DNA of 64,000 nt from Brevibacillus sp051967035 (GCF_051967035.1 NZ_JBQCKK010000002.1:248001-312000), one strand, 5' to 3'. Positions 24,275 to 34,074 are shown, counted from the stretch's first letter. Notes: generated by a model from the letters alone, not told the origin. Translations and numbers: made by a program.

Positions 24275-25471
24275 ATGAAGCGCAAGTACGAATGGCTGGA
24301 GGCGGAGTGGAGCCGGATGCGGGAGCAGTCGCTGGACAGAACGTGGCAGACGGTGGAACCGATAGCCGAAGCAGGCGGCGCGTGGATTCGGGTTGGCGGG
24401 AAAAAGCTGCTGAATTTATCCGCCAACAACTATCTGGGGCTTGCTCATGAAGAGCGGATCGTGGAAGCGGGCGAAAAGGCCGCGAGAAAATGGGGCGCGG
24501 GCGGCACGGCTTCCCGCCTCGTACTGGGCAATTACCCGCTGTACGACGAACTGGAGCAGCGCCTGGCCGAGTGGAAGCAGCGCGAAGGAGCGCTCGTGTT
24601 TGCCAGCGGCTATCAGGCGAATACGGGAGTGATCGCCGCACTTGCCGGCCGGGGCGATGTCGTGTTGAGCGATCGGCTGAACCACGCCAGCATTGTCGAC
24701 GGCATCATCCTGAGCCGTGCCGAGCATGTCCGGTATCGGCACAACGATGTGGAGCATCTGGCATTTTTGCTGCAAAAGCATCAGGGGGCAAGGCGGAAAT
24801 GGATCGTGACGGACAGCATTTTTTCCATGGACGGCGACAAGGCTCCGCTGTTGGCTTTGGCCGAGCTGCGCGAGCGCTACGACGCTCTGCTTATGGTCGA
24901 CGAGGCGCATGCGGGCGGCGTGCGCGGGGAACAGGGCCAGGGCTTGTGCCACGAGCTGGGGATAGCCGACCAGGTGGATGTGCTGATGGGCACGTTCAGC
25001 AAAGCCTTTGGGGCGTACGGCGCCTATGTATGTGCCGACACGCCCGTGATTCGCCATTTGCGTTCGAAGGCCCGCTCGCTCCTATACTCCACCGCTTTGC
25101 CGCCCGCCGTCGTCGGCTCGACGCTTGCGGCGTTGACGCAAATCGAGACAGACACGTGGAGAAGGCAAGCCCTCCGGCAAAACGCAAGTTGGTTTCGCCG
25201 GCAGCTGCGCGCGAGCGGCTTTGCCGTACCAGACGATGACACGCACATTATCCCGCTGGCGATCGGCGAAAACGAGCGGGCGCTGCAATTCAGCCGGAAG
25301 CTCCTGGAGCGCGGGATTGCCGCTGTTGCCATTCGTCCGCCCACCGTTCCGGATGGGACCGCGCGCATCCGTTTTACGGTGATGGCGACGCATACCCCGG
25401 AGGAACTGACGTGGGCCGTCCGGGAGCTGGCTGCCATTCGCGATGAGCTGGACGGGAGGGATGCGCTGTGA
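24275..25471 (+). CDS. bioF: 8-amino-7-oxononanoate synthase (KAPA synthase)
   Basis: 398 residues from ATG 24275 with AAAGAGGTG upstream; an ATG at 24245 inside bioB has no ribosome site. PLP enzyme condensing pimeloyl-ACP/CoA with alanine. Motifs: NYLGLAHEERI, GTASRLVLGNYPLYDELE, DEAHAGGVRGEQG and PLP lysine K243 in GTFSKAFGAYGAY. Close relatives include glycine C-acetyltransferase (Kbl), but the bio context makes BioF the natural call. Overlaps the next gene by GTGA. Confidence 0.94.
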   Translation: MKRKYEWLEAEWSRMREQSLDRTWQTVEPIAEAGGAWIRVGGKKLLNLSANNYLGLAHEERIVEAGEKAARKWGAGGTASRLVLGNYPLYDELEQRLAEWKQREGALVFASGYQANTGVIAALAGRGDVVLSDRLNHASIVDGIILSRAEHVRYRHNDVEHLAFLLQKHQGARRKWIVTDSIFSMDGDKAPLLALAELRERYDALLMVDEAHAGGVRGEQGQGLCHELGIADQVDVLMGTFSKAFGAYGAYVCADTPVIRHLRSKARSLLYSTALPPAVVGSTLAALTQIETDTWRRQALRQNASWFRRQLRASGFAVPDDDTHIIPLAIGENERALQFSRKLLERGIAAVAIRPPTVPDGTARIRFTVMATHTPEELTWAVRELAAIRDELDGRDAL

Positions 25472-26226
25472 CGCCAGCGATACTTTGGCTGACAGGTTGG
25501 GGGATGTCGGATTCCTGCTGGGAGCAAGTCCGTCGACAGCTTCCTTGTGCGTTGCACCTGGCACCGGACTTTTCGCGCGTGTCCCACCCGGAAGCGTTTT
25601 ACGAGGCAGTAGAACAGACAGCTCGCTCAGTCGCCGGAAAAGAGCTGGTTGTCGTCGGCTGGTCCATGGGCGGGCTGCTGGCGCTCAGACTGGCAGCCTC
25701 CTATCCTGTAGCAGGGCTGGTTCTCATCGGAACAACCATGCGCTTTGTCCGCGAGTCGGCAGAGCGGGACCGTGGCTGGGGCGCAGCCGTGCTGCAACGG
25801 ATGCAGCGGCTGTTGCCAAAAGACCGCGAGCGGATCATGGCCCAGTTCGCGGAGCAGATGCTGACGGCGGAGGAACGCGAGCAAAACCGACTGGATACGG
25901 GAAAAGTGGGGGAGCAGTGGAGCGAGCGCTCCCTGCTCGCGGGTCTCGATTACCTGGCAAGCGAGGACTGTCGGCATAAAGCGGCGTCACTCTCCTGTCC
26001 GGCCATCGTCATTCACGGAACAGACGACCTCATCTGTCCGCTGGCAGCGGGCGAGGAGTTGGCAAGCGCGCTGCCGGCTGCTGAGTTTGTGCGGCTGCAA
26101 GACTGCGGCCACGCACCCCCCATTTTTTACCCGGACGTGGTCGGGACAGCGGTAGCAAGGATGGTGAAGCAAATTGCGCAGCAACATGGTCAAGCATCGG
26201 TTCAGTCACAAGGCAGCCTCCTATGA
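25468..26226 (+). CDS. bioH: BioH-like alpha/beta hydrolase (pimeloyl-ACP methyl ester esterase)
   Basis: 252 residues from GTG 25468, overlapping bioF. Alpha/beta hydrolase fold with nucleophile elbow GWSMGG, as in E. coli BioH (GWSLGG), an acidic residue in HGTDDLICP and histidine in DCGHAPPIF. The place between bioF and bioC implies it removes the methyl ester from pimeloyl-ACP methyl ester at the end of the BioC route. Sequence alone would only give hydrolase; the name rests mainly on context. Confidence 0.83.
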   Translation: MTPAILWLTGWGMSDSCWEQVRRQLPCALHLAPDFSRVSHPEAFYEAVEQTARSVAGKELVVVGWSMGGLLALRLAASYPVAGLVLIGTTMRFVRESAERDRGWGAAVLQRMQRLLPKDRERIMAQFAEQMLTAEEREQNRLDTGKVGEQWSERSLLAGLDYLASEDCRHKAASLSCPAIVIHGTDDLICPLAAGEELASALPAAEFVRLQDCGHAPPIFYPDVVGTAVARMVKQIAQQHGQASVQSQGSLL

Positions 26227-26998
26227 ACAGTACGCCATCGTGCAAAAGGAGATGGCGCATCAACTGAGCGCAATGGTTCAGACGGCCCTCTCGCAAGAAG
26301 AAGTTTCCCGCATCCTGGAGGTCGGCTGCGGCACTGGGGGGCTGACCCGTCTACTTGTCAGCCAGTATCCTCATGCCGAATACGAGGCGATTGACGTCGC
26401 CGGCGGAATGATTGCCCAGGCTCAGGCCAGCCTTGCCCGTCTCGGCCTGACAGCAAGCTTTCTCCAGGCCGATGCAGAGGAATGGGTCTGGACGCAGCCG
26501 GAAGCCGCCAAAGACTTGATTGTGTCAGGAGCCTGCTTTCAATGGTTTTTTCGTCCGGATGAGACGATCCGCGGCTTGTGCCGCTTGCTTGCGCCAAACG
26601 CCCCGCTCTTTTTTTCTACTTTCGGGCCGGATACCTTTTGTGAGCTGCACGATTCGTTTGCCCATGCCCACGGCAGACTGGGCGAAAAAGCGGTACGGCA
26701 CGGCCTGTCCTTTCTGTCAGCGGAACAGTGGCTGCGCATGCTGGAGGCGGCGGGAATGGGTTCTTTGCAGGTGACGGCGGAAAAGGTCGTGCTGACCTAT
26801 CCCGGCGTGCTCGACTTTTTGCATGCGGTCAAGGCAGTAGGCGCCAATACGAGCGAGGACAAGGGCGCGGGCCTGGGCCGACGAAGGCTGCTGCTTGAGA
26901 TGATGGACTATTACGAGAAAAGGTATGGCGGGGAGCAGGGCGTGCAGGTCACGTACGACCTGCTTTACATCAGCGGTCGTCGCCAGCCGTTTTGCTAA
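26186..26998 (+). CDS. bioC: Malonyl-ACP O-methyltransferase BioC
   Basis: 270 residues from ATG 26186, lying inside the end of bioH (about 41-nt overlap); a TTG at 26174 is an alternative. Begins MVKHRFSHKAASYEQYAIVQ, characteristic of BioC. SAM motif I is LEVGCGTGG, followed by EAIDVAGGMI. Methylates malonyl-ACP so that fatty acid synthesis can extend it to pimelate. Completes the operon bioA-D-B-F-H-C, which covers every step from malonyl-ACP to biotin. Confidence 0.92.
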   Translation: MVKHRFSHKAASYEQYAIVQKEMAHQLSAMVQTALSQEEVSRILEVGCGTGGLTRLLVSQYPHAEYEAIDVAGGMIAQAQASLARLGLTASFLQADAEEWVWTQPEAAKDLIVSGACFQWFFRPDETIRGLCRLLAPNAPLFFSTFGPDTFCELHDSFAHAHGRLGEKAVRHGLSFLSAEQWLRMLEAAGMGSLQVTAEKVVLTYPGVLDFLHAVKAVGANTSEDKGAGLGRRRLLLEMMDYYEKRYGGEQGVQVTYDLLYISGRRQPFC

Positions 26999-27232
26999 CC
27001 GGGCCGCATCTGCAACGCCAGTGAGTCATGGTGGATGGTGCGCGGCTGTCCCGATTGGCGACGGAGGCTTCGTTGGCACGAACGAGCGCACGTAGCGAAA
27101 AACATGTCTTCCGCTCTTCGGGGCAGGGAGACGCTTTTTTTGTCTGAAAGCGATTTCTTTGCAGGAATCCGTACAAAAATAGGGAATTTTAAGAAGGTTG
27201 GCTATCCTGTTCATTCGAGGAGTGTATGGAAG

Positions 27233-28423
27233 ATGAGTCAAAAGGAAATCGTTATCGCAAGCGCAGTGCGCACGGCCATCGGCAGCTTTCAGGGCACGCT
27301 TGCGGGAATCAGCGCGACAAAGCTGGGCGGAATCGTCCTCGAAGCGGCCTTGGAGCGCGCAGGTGTGACCAAGGATGCGGTCGATGAAGTGATTATGGGA
27401 AATGTGCTGTCTGCGGGTCTGGGACAAAACCCTGCGCGGCAGGCTGCCATTCATGCGGGATTGGCTCACGAGGTGCCATCCTTGACGATTAACAAAGTAT
27501 GCGGCTCGGGATTAAAAGCCGTTCATTTGGCTGTACAGGCAATCGTAAGCGGAGACGCCGAGGTCGTACTGGCAGGGGGCATGGAAAACATGAGTCAGGC
27601 TCCGTATTTGCTGGAGGGCGCGCGCTCGGGGTTCCGCATGGGTGACCAGAAGGTGGTCGACACGATGATTCGCGATGGCCTTTGGTGCGCCTTCAACGAC
27701 TATCATATGGGAATCACGGCTGAAAATCTGTGTGCGAAATACGAGATCGGACGGGAAGAGCAGGATGAGTTTGCCGCGTGGAGCCAGCAGAAAGCCCAGG
27801 CAGCTCTGGCAAGCGGCCGTTTTCAGGATGAGATCGTACCTGTTCCGATTCCGCAGCGCAAAGGCGATCCGGTGCTGTTTTCCGTCGACGAATTTCCGCG
27901 TGCCGGCGTAACGGTCGAGATGCTCGCCAAGCTGAAGCCAGCCTTTAAAAAGGACGGAACCGTCACGGCGGGGAACGCATCCGGCATCAATGACGGCGCG
28001 GCTGCTTTGTTACTCATGACCAGGGAAAAAGCGGAAGAACTGGGAGTCAGACCGCTCGCGCGCATCGTGGCCAACGCCAGCGCCGGGGTCGATCCGAGCA
28101 TCATGGGCTACGGGCCTGTTCCCGCGACCAAGCGCGTTTTGGAGAAGGCAGGACTCTCCTTGTCCGACATCGATCTGATCGAAGCGAACGAAGCTTTTGC
28201 CGTTCAGTCGCTGTCTGTGGGCAAAGCGCTTGGCATCGACCGCGAAAAGCTGAACGTTAACGGGGGAGCCATCGCGCTTGGTCATCCAATTGGCGCAAGC
28301 GGGGCGAGAATTTTAGTCACCCTTGTTCACGAATTGCAAAAGCGCGAAGGGGCAAAATATGGTCTGGCAACCTTGTGCATTGGCGGTGGACAGGGCGTTT
28401 CGACGATTGTGGAAAAAATATAA
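27233..28423 (+). CDS. Acetyl-CoA C-acetyltransferase (thiolase)
   Basis: 396 residues from ATG 27233 (CGAGGAG upstream). Condenses or cleaves acetoacetyl-CoA. The acylated cysteine C90 is in NKVCGSGLKA, the second site NGGAIALGHPIGASGAR contains the catalytic His, and the C-terminal cysteine lies in TLCIGGGQG. Length fits biosynthetic (type II) thiolases. About 235 nt follow bioC with no obvious terminator, so read-through from the bio operon is possible, but no direct biotin role is known. It could serve poly-hydroxybutyrate or fatty acid metabolism. Confidence 0.93.
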   Translation: MSQKEIVIASAVRTAIGSFQGTLAGISATKLGGIVLEAALERAGVTKDAVDEVIMGNVLSAGLGQNPARQAAIHAGLAHEVPSLTINKVCGSGLKAVHLAVQAIVSGDAEVVLAGGMENMSQAPYLLEGARSGFRMGDQKVVDTMIRDGLWCAFNDYHMGITAENLCAKYEIGREEQDEFAAWSQQKAQAALASGRFQDEIVPVPIPQRKGDPVLFSVDEFPRAGVTVEMLAKLKPAFKKDGTVTAGNASGINDGAAALLLMTREKAEELGVRPLARIVANASAGVDPSIMGYGPVPATKRVLEKAGLSLSDIDLIEANEAFAVQSLSVGKALGIDREKLNVNGGAIALGHPIGASGARILVTLVHELQKREGAKYGLATLCIGGGQGVSTIVEKI

Positions 28424-28465
28424 ATTTCCAATTGTGAACGCTTTGTGTACAGAACAAGACGAACG

Positions 28466-28495
28466 TTGACAAAGGGAATAATTCTTCGTTAATAT
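28466..28495 (+). promoter_or_regulatory. Sigma-A promoter of the ATP synthase operon
   Basis: TTGACA (28466-28471), 18-nt spacer and TAATAT (28490-28495), about 65 nt before the first small gene of the operon. Confidence 0.8.
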
Positions 28496-28559
28496 GGATG
28501 AGGGCAAAGGGTACTTGACACCAGCCCTCTCCTTATGTATGAAAGGAGAATGTTGTTCC

Positions 28560-28769
28560 GTGTCGAAAATCGATAATCCCTGGCGAGCGATCACGTTGGT
28601 CACCCTGATCGGTGTCGATATGGCGATTTGTGTGATTGCGGGAGTCCTTCTGGGAAAATACCTCGATGGTCTGTTCGCTACCAATCCGCTCTTTTTGATG
28701 GTTGGACTGCTCGCGGGATTAGGAATAGGCGTGTACAGCGTCTACCGCATCATTCGCGGTTACCTCTAG
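28560..28769 (+). CDS. AtpZ/AtpI-family small membrane protein
   Basis: 69 residues from GTG 28560, with AAAGGAG 11 nt upstream; an extended start inside the leader is less likely. Two transmembrane segments separated by a short loop with GKYLDGLFATNPLFL, the pattern of the AtpZ/F0F1-ATPase assembly family, suggested to take part in Mg/Ca uptake or c-ring assembly. It is the first gene of the atp operon and lies 11 nt before atpI. Confidence 0.8.
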   Translation: MSKIDNPWRAITLVTLIGVDMAICVIAGVLLGKYLDGLFATNPLFLMVGLLAGLGIGVYSVYRIIRGYL

Positions 28770-28780
28770 GGAGATGGGAC

Positions 28781-29149
28781 ATGCAAACGTTTTCTTCGGC
28801 AATGCGATCCACGTTTCGCTATGCCTTTTTCTGTATGGCAATTGCCGCGATACTCTGGGCGCTGTTGCCATCCTGTCGTTTCTTTTTGCAAAGCCTCCTG
28901 CTCGGGATGGCTGGCAGTCTAGTGAATGGCACGGTCCTCTTCAGCAAAACCTGGCGAATTGGCCAGATGGCTGTCGATCCAGGCGTGCGGCCGAAAGGGA
29001 CAGGTATGCTGCAACGCTTGGTCGTGGCAGGCTTTGCTGTCTTTTTGACCATGCGTTTTCCTCACATGTTTGGACTGGCCGGAGTGCTGATCGGCTTGTT
29101 CCTCTTTCAGATTCTCAGCTTCCTTTTTGTGTATCGCTCCTTTAAATAG
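28781..29149 (+). CDS. atpI: ATP synthase protein I
   Basis: 122 residues from ATG 28781 (TAGGGAGATGG upstream). Four hydrophobic segments, the AtpI fold; GMAGSLVNGTVLF and the basic loop KTWRIGQMAVDPG are typical of Bacilli AtpI. Thought to act as a chaperone for c-ring assembly rather than as a structural subunit. Sequence is weakly conserved, as usual for this protein; identity is secured by its position before atpB. Confidence 0.82.
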   Translation: MQTFSSAMRSTFRYAFFCMAIAAILWALLPSCRFFLQSLLLGMAGSLVNGTVLFSKTWRIGQMAVDPGVRPKGTGMLQRLVVAGFAVFLTMRFPHMFGLAGVLIGLFLFQILSFLFVYRSFK

Positions 29150-29214
29150 ATAGCAGAATTCTTTTTGACATGCACGCAAGCAAAATATTCGCGCGGAAGA
29201 AAGGGGTGAAATAC

Positions 29215-30030
29215 ATGCATTATTCTCTGCGATTTGAATGGCTGGGCATGGTATTTGACATCTCCACTATTCTCATGATTTTGGTAACCTCTCTGGTGGT
29301 GCTATTGCTCTGTATCGGGATGACTCGCAATCTGACCTCCGCTGCACCAAGCGGCGCGCAAAATGTGATGGAATGGATTGTGGACTTCGTAACCGGTATT
29401 ACCAAAAGCTATATCTCACCGAAAAAAGCTGCGGGTTTTGTCTCGCTGGCACTGACCTTGTTCCTCTACATTTTCCTTGGAAACCAACTGGGTCTTGTAT
29501 TTAACGTGAATACAGCACACCACAACGGTCCTGACCATCAAGTAAGCGAAAAGGTTAAAGACATGTTGACGCTTTCCACGAGCGAAGAGGCGAAGCAACA
29601 AAAGCTGGCCAAGCTTGAGGAAGAGCTGAACGCAAGCGATCCGCAGTCACACGGCGTTATCATTGGCTGGTGGAAATCCCCAACCGCGACTCCGAGCGTA
29701 ACCTTCGCTCTCGCGTTCATCGTTTTGCTGTATGCTCACTACTTGGGAATCAAGAAGAGTTTCGGTGGATGGTTGAAACATACATTCCTGAACCCGATTC
29801 ACATTCTGGAGGAGTTCATCATCAAGCCGCTGACGCTTCCTTTGCGTCTATTCGGTAACATCTTCGCGGGTGAGGTTTTGATCGCCTTCCTCTTGGGTGT
29901 AGGGATCTTCGGAAGTATTCCGCTGTTCCTGTGGCTGGGCTACTCCGTGTTTGTCGGCTCTGTACAGGCATTCATTTTCACTACGCTGGCGATGGTTTAC
30001 CTGTCTCAGCAAGTGAATGAAGATCACTAA
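29215..30030 (+). CDS. atpB: ATP synthase subunit a
   Basis: 271 residues from ATG 29215 (AAGGGGTGAA upstream). Integral membrane subunit with the proton half-channels of F0. The essential arginine is in LPLRLFGNIFAGE, and the C-terminal helix contains GSVQAFIFTTLAMVYL. A hydrophilic loop between helices 2 and 3 (about residues 110-155, rich in Lys/Glu) is longer than in E. coli. The order a-c-b-delta-alpha-gamma-beta-epsilon follows. Confidence 0.96.
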   Translation: MHYSLRFEWLGMVFDISTILMILVTSLVVLLLCIGMTRNLTSAAPSGAQNVMEWIVDFVTGITKSYISPKKAAGFVSLALTLFLYIFLGNQLGLVFNVNTAHHNGPDHQVSEKVKDMLTLSTSEEAKQQKLAKLEEELNASDPQSHGVIIGWWKSPTATPSVTFALAFIVLLYAHYLGIKKSFGGWLKHTFLNPIHILEEFIIKPLTLPLRLFGNIFAGEVLIAFLLGVGIFGSIPLFLWLGYSVFVGSVQAFIFTTLAMVYLSQQVNEDH

Positions 30031-30098
30031 TCAGCATTTCCCCGATTTTCTTTTGATTCTTGATTCGTTTCTCACAACACTAAGGAGGTTTTTAAACA

Positions 30099-30320
30099 AT
30101 GGAAGGTTTGGCTCTTGCAATTGGTATCGTATTTGGTCTCGCTGCTCTTGGCGCAGCAATCGGAAACTCCCTGGTCATTTCCCGTACAATTGAAGGTGTA
30201 GCTCGTCAACCAGAAGCACGTGGTAACCTGATGGGTCTCATGTTCCTGGGTCTCGGTCTGGTAGAGGCGGTTCCGATCATCGCTGTAGCGATCGGTTTCA
30301 TTCTCTTCGGTCGTATGTAG
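30099..30320 (+). CDS. atpE: ATP synthase subunit c
   Basis: 73 residues from ATG 30099 (AAGGAGG upstream). Two-helix hairpin of the proton-driven rotor; the carboxylate is E56 in GLVEAVPII and the polar loop is ARQPEARG. No Na+-binding signature (the Gln/Ser-Thr ligands are absent), so a proton motor is expected. Good ribosome site, consistent with high expression. Confidence 0.97.
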   Translation: MEGLALAIGIVFGLAALGAAIGNSLVISRTIEGVARQPEARGNLMGLMFLGLGLVEAVPIIAVAIGFILFGRM

Positions 30321-30507
30321 TCAGCGAGCAATTGGTGAAAATAGGCGGGCGCTTGATACCCGCCTCTATTTTTGAGCGAGTGGCAGCCTTTTCTCTCGTT
30401 CGCTCATCGAAGGAAGGTTTCGCGTTTGGAGCGAGGCCGGCTTACAGGCAAAGAGCGGTTCATACCGTGATGATACATCTTTCTTTTCGCAGGAAGGAGT
30501 GAAACGA

Positions 30508-31011
30508 ATGCTCGACTTTGGAGCGGTATCCCTGGAATGGGGAACGCTTTTAACCCAAGCAATTGTGTTCTTGTTGTTGCTCTTGCTGGTTCGTAAATTG
30601 GCTATGGGCCCGATCGTTAGCATCATGGAAAAACGTCGTCAGCATATCGAAAACCAAATTTCATCGGCTGAGCGCAATCGCGCGGAAGCAGAAGCTCTCT
30701 TGGCAGAGCAGCGCCGCGTACTGGATGAAGCGCGGGCTGAATCCAAAGCCATCATCGACCGTGCGACCAAGCAAGCGTCTGATGAAGCAAGCAAAATCGT
30801 GGCCGAAGCGCAAGCGGTATCCGAGCGCATGAAAGCGGACGCAAGCGCTGAACTGGCCCGTGAAGTAGAAAAAGCAAAACTCGAACTGCGCGAGCAAATG
30901 ACAGCTCTTTCCGTACTTTTGGCTTCCAAAATTATTGAAAAAGAGCTGGACGAGGCAGCGCAAAAGTCTACGGTTGACAAATTCCTCGCTCAAGTAGGAG
31001 ATCGCCTATGA
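30508..31011 (+). CDS. atpF: ATP synthase subunit b
   Basis: 167 residues from ATG 30508, chosen because AGGAAGGAG (30491-30499) stands 8 nt before it; a GTG at 30499 overlaps that site. One N-terminal membrane helix (about 7-28), then a long alanine/glutamate-rich coiled coil forming the peripheral stalk. The 3' end overlaps atpH by ATGA. Confidence 0.95.
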   Translation: MLDFGAVSLEWGTLLTQAIVFLLLLLLVRKLAMGPIVSIMEKRRQHIENQISSAERNRAEAEALLAEQRRVLDEARAESKAIIDRATKQASDEASKIVAEAQAVSERMKADASAELAREVEKAKLELREQMTALSVLLASKIIEKELDEAAQKSTVDKFLAQVGDRL

Positions 31012-31535
31012 GTAGCGCAGTAGGGAAGCGTTATGCTCGCGCGCTCTTTGAGGTAGCGAGCGAGCGCGGCAAGATCGATCAGGTGGAAGCGGACCTTGGT
31101 GCGATCGTGCAGGCTGTGGAAGGCAACGAAGATCTGAAAAAGATCATGCAGCACCCGCACATCGCGGCAGATGCAAAGGGCAAACTGGTTGATGAGCTGT
31201 TCAAAAGCCATGTAGGGGAAGAGAGCCTCAACTTCCTGAGCGTCCTGATTGACAACGGACGGGAAGCGCAGCTGTCCGACATCTACAGTTCCTTTGTACA
31301 GTTGGCAAACGAAGCGCGTGGCTATGCAGATGCTATCGTCACAAGCGCGAAGCCGCTTTCGGAAGAAGAAAAAGCGGAGCTGGCTGACAAGTTCGGCCAA
31401 AAAGTAAAGAAAAAGCTGCGGGTGACAGCGGTTGTAGATCCCGCGATTCTCGGTGGCATTATTATCAAAATCGGCGATCGTCTGTACGATGGCAGCCTGA
31501 AAACGAAGCTGGAAACCTTTGCGCAAAAGGCGTAA
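31008..31535 (+). CDS. atpH: ATP synthase subunit delta
   Basis: 175 residues from ATG 31008, overlapping the atpF stop. Links the peripheral stalk to the top of F1. N-terminal helical bundle with GKRYARALFEVA and C-terminal signature RVTAVVDPAILGGIIIKIGD, matching the OSCP/delta family. Confidence 0.95.
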   Translation: MSSAVGKRYARALFEVASERGKIDQVEADLGAIVQAVEGNEDLKKIMQHPHIAADAKGKLVDELFKSHVGEESLNFLSVLIDNGREAQLSDIYSSFVQLANEARGYADAIVTSAKPLSEEEKAELADKFGQKVKKKLRVTAVVDPAILGGIIIKIGDRLYDGSLKTKLETFAQKA

Positions 31536-31575
31536 AGCTCGGTCTTTAAGAAGTTGGATGAATGGGGTGAAGTAA

Positions 31576-33087
31576 GTGAGTGCAATCAGACCAGAAGAAA
31601 TTAGCTCCCTCATCAAAGAGCGGATCGCTAATTTTAAATCTGAAATCGAAGTGGTAGATGTAGGCACAGTCATCCAGGTAGGTGACGGTATTGCCCGCGT
31701 TCACGGTTTGGAAAAGGCCATGCAAGGGGAGCTCCTTGAGTTCCAAAATGGCGTAATGGGTATGGTACTCAACTTGGAAGAAGATAACGTGGGTGTCGTT
31801 ATTATGGGACCTTTCCGCGACATCAAGGAAGGCGACACCGTAAAACGTACCGGTCGCGTTATGGAAGTGCCAGTAGGGGAAGCGCTGCTTGGCCGCGTAG
31901 TGAACCCACTGGGTCAACCGATTGATGGTCAAGGACCTATCGCCAATAGCGGCTACCGTCCGATCGAGAGTCCAGCTCCTGGCGTAATGGCGCGTAAATC
32001 CGTACATGAGCCGCTGCAAACAGGTATCAAAGCGATTGACGCGATGATCCCGATTGGCCGTGGACAACGCGAGTTGATTATTGGCGACCGCCAAACGGGT
32101 AAAACAGCTGTGGCGCTCGACACGATCATCAACCAAAAAGGCAAAGACATGATTTGTATCTACGTAGCGATCGGTCAAAAGCAATCGACCGTTGCGAACA
32201 TCGTAGAAACCCTGCGTAAAGCAGGCGCTCTGGAATACACCATCGTCGTTTCCGCTACCGCTTCTGACCCGGCGCCAATGCTGTACCTGGCACCATACGC
32301 TGGCGTAACCATGGCGGAGTACTTCATGTACAAAGGCGGACACGTTCTGTGCGTATACGATGACCTGTCCAAACAGGCTGCTGCCTACCGCGAAATGTCC
32401 CTGTTGCTCCGTCGTCCTCCAGGCCGCGAAGCATATCCGGGTGACGTATTCTATCTGCACTCCCGTTTGCTGGAGCGCGCTGCGAAACTGTCTGATGAGC
32501 TGGGCGGCGGTTCGATTACGGCTCTGCCATTCATCGAGACGCAAGCGGGCGACATTTCCGCGTACATTCCAACCAACGTGATCTCCATCACGGACGGTCA
32601 GATCTTCCTGGAAACAGACTTGTTCAACGCCGGTCAACGTCCAGCGGTTAACACTGGTCTTTCCGTATCCCGTGTAGGGGGTTCCGCGCAAATCAAGGCG
32701 ATGAAAAAGGTAGCAGGTCCACTCAAGCTGGAGTTGGCTCAATACCGTGAGTTGGCTGCGTTTGCTCAGTTCGGTTCCGATCTGGACAAGGCTACCCAAG
32801 CTCGCCTGACCCGCGGGGAGCGCTTGATGGAAATCATGAAGCAAGGCCAGTTCGATCCAATGCCTGTTGAGAAGCAAGTGGCTTCTATCTATAGCGCGAC
32901 TCGCGGTTATCTGGATGACATTCCAGTAGCAGACGTACGCCGCTTTGAGAAAGAATTGCTGTCTTTCCTGGAATCCAACAAACCGCATCTGTTGGAGCAC
33001 ATCCGTACCACGAAAGACCTCCCGGATGAAAAAGAACTGAACGCAGCGATCGAAGAGTTCAAAAAAGGCTTTTCGGTAACGCGCTAA
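31576..33087 (+). CDS. atpA: ATP synthase subunit alpha
   Basis: 503 residues from GTG 31576 (GGGGTGAAG upstream). Non-catalytic nucleotide-binding subunit of F1. P-loop GDRQTGKT (170-177), the Arg-finger segment in ISVTDGQIFLE-type region (here VISITDGQIFLE) and GLSVSRVGGSAQ are intact. Normal length. Confidence 0.98.
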   Translation: MSAIRPEEISSLIKERIANFKSEIEVVDVGTVIQVGDGIARVHGLEKAMQGELLEFQNGVMGMVLNLEEDNVGVVIMGPFRDIKEGDTVKRTGRVMEVPVGEALLGRVVNPLGQPIDGQGPIANSGYRPIESPAPGVMARKSVHEPLQTGIKAIDAMIPIGRGQRELIIGDRQTGKTAVALDTIINQKGKDMICIYVAIGQKQSTVANIVETLRKAGALEYTIVVSATASDPAPMLYLAPYAGVTMAEYFMYKGGHVLCVYDDLSKQAAAYREMSLLLRRPPGREAYPGDVFYLHSRLLERAAKLSDELGGGSITALPFIETQAGDISAYIPTNVISITDGQIFLETDLFNAGQRPAVNTGLSVSRVGGSAQIKAMKKVAGPLKLELAQYRELAAFAQFGSDLDKATQARLTRGERLMEIMKQGQFDPMPVEKQVASIYSATRGYLDDIPVADVRRFEKELLSFLESNKPHLLEHIRTTKDLPDEKELNAAIEEFKKGFSVTR

Positions 33088-33161
33088 TCGTTAACCTGAT
33101 AGACATCAGATGCATGCCCGGGCGCTTTGCCCGGCATGCGTTCTCAAGGTGGTGAAAACGA

Positions 33162-34025
33162 GTGGCAAAAGGAATTCGTGAGATTCGACGCAGTATTAAA
33201 AGCACCAAAAATACGCGCCAAATCACAAAAGCGATGAAAATGGTGGCGGCTGCCAAGCTCCGCCGCAACCAGGAGAAGGCCGAGGCAGCACGCCCATACG
33301 CCGACAAGATCCAGGAAGTGATTGCAAGCATCGCGAGCGGGACTTCCGGCTCCAAACATCCGATGCTGCAAAAACGTCCGGTGAAAAAGACCGGCTACAT
33401 TGTCATCACGTCCGACCGCGGACTTGCTGGAGGCTACAATGCCAACATGCTTCGTAAAGTGGTTACCACGATCAGCGAAAAGCACAAGTCCCAAGACGAG
33501 TACGGTATTTTTGTAATCGGACGCAAAGGGCGCGACTTCTTCCGCAAACGGAACTATCCGCTCCTGGAAGAGGTAACGGGTCTGCCAGCCAACCCATCGT
33601 TTGCGGACATTAAAAAAATTGCCAGTGCGGCAGTCCAAATGTTTGCGAACGAGCAAATCGACGAGTTGTACCTGTGCTACAACAAGTTCCAAAGTGCAAT
33701 TTCGCAAATACCTACCGTAAAACAATTGCTGCCACTGGAAGCTCCCGAGAGCAACGAGGTGCGCACAATCAATTACGAATATGAGCCGTCCTCGGAAGAA
33801 GTACTGGCGGATCTTCTGCCCAAATATGCGGAAACACTGGTGTACAGTGCGCTTCTGGAAGCGAAGGCTTCCGAGGAAGGTTCCCGTATGACTGCCATGG
33901 GCAACGCGACAGACAACGCAACGGATATGATCAACCGTTACACCTTGATCTACAACCGTGCCCGTCAGGCAGCGATTACGCAAGAAATTTCCGAGATCGT
34001 TGCAGGTGCAAACGCACAGGCGTAA
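33162..34025 (+). CDS. atpG: ATP synthase subunit gamma
   Basis: 287 residues from GTG 33162 (AAGGTGGTG upstream). Central rotating shaft; coiled-coil termini with MAKGIREIRRSIKSTKNTRQ at the N-terminus, central ITSDRGLAGGYN, and the C-terminal helix RARQAAITQEISEIVAGA. Full length. Confidence 0.97.
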   Translation: MAKGIREIRRSIKSTKNTRQITKAMKMVAAAKLRRNQEKAEAARPYADKIQEVIASIASGTSGSKHPMLQKRPVKKTGYIVITSDRGLAGGYNANMLRKVVTTISEKHKSQDEYGIFVIGRKGRDFFRKRNYPLLEEVTGLPANPSFADIKKIASAAVQMFANEQIDELYLCYNKFQSAISQIPTVKQLLPLEAPESNEVRTINYEYEPSSEEVLADLLPKYAETLVYSALLEAKASEEGSRMTAMGNATDNATDMINRYTLIYNRARQAAITQEISEIVAGANAQA

Positions 34026-34074
34026 GTGGCAGCGAATAGCTCCCAATTTAGCTTTACAGGAGGGAAGAAGTAAG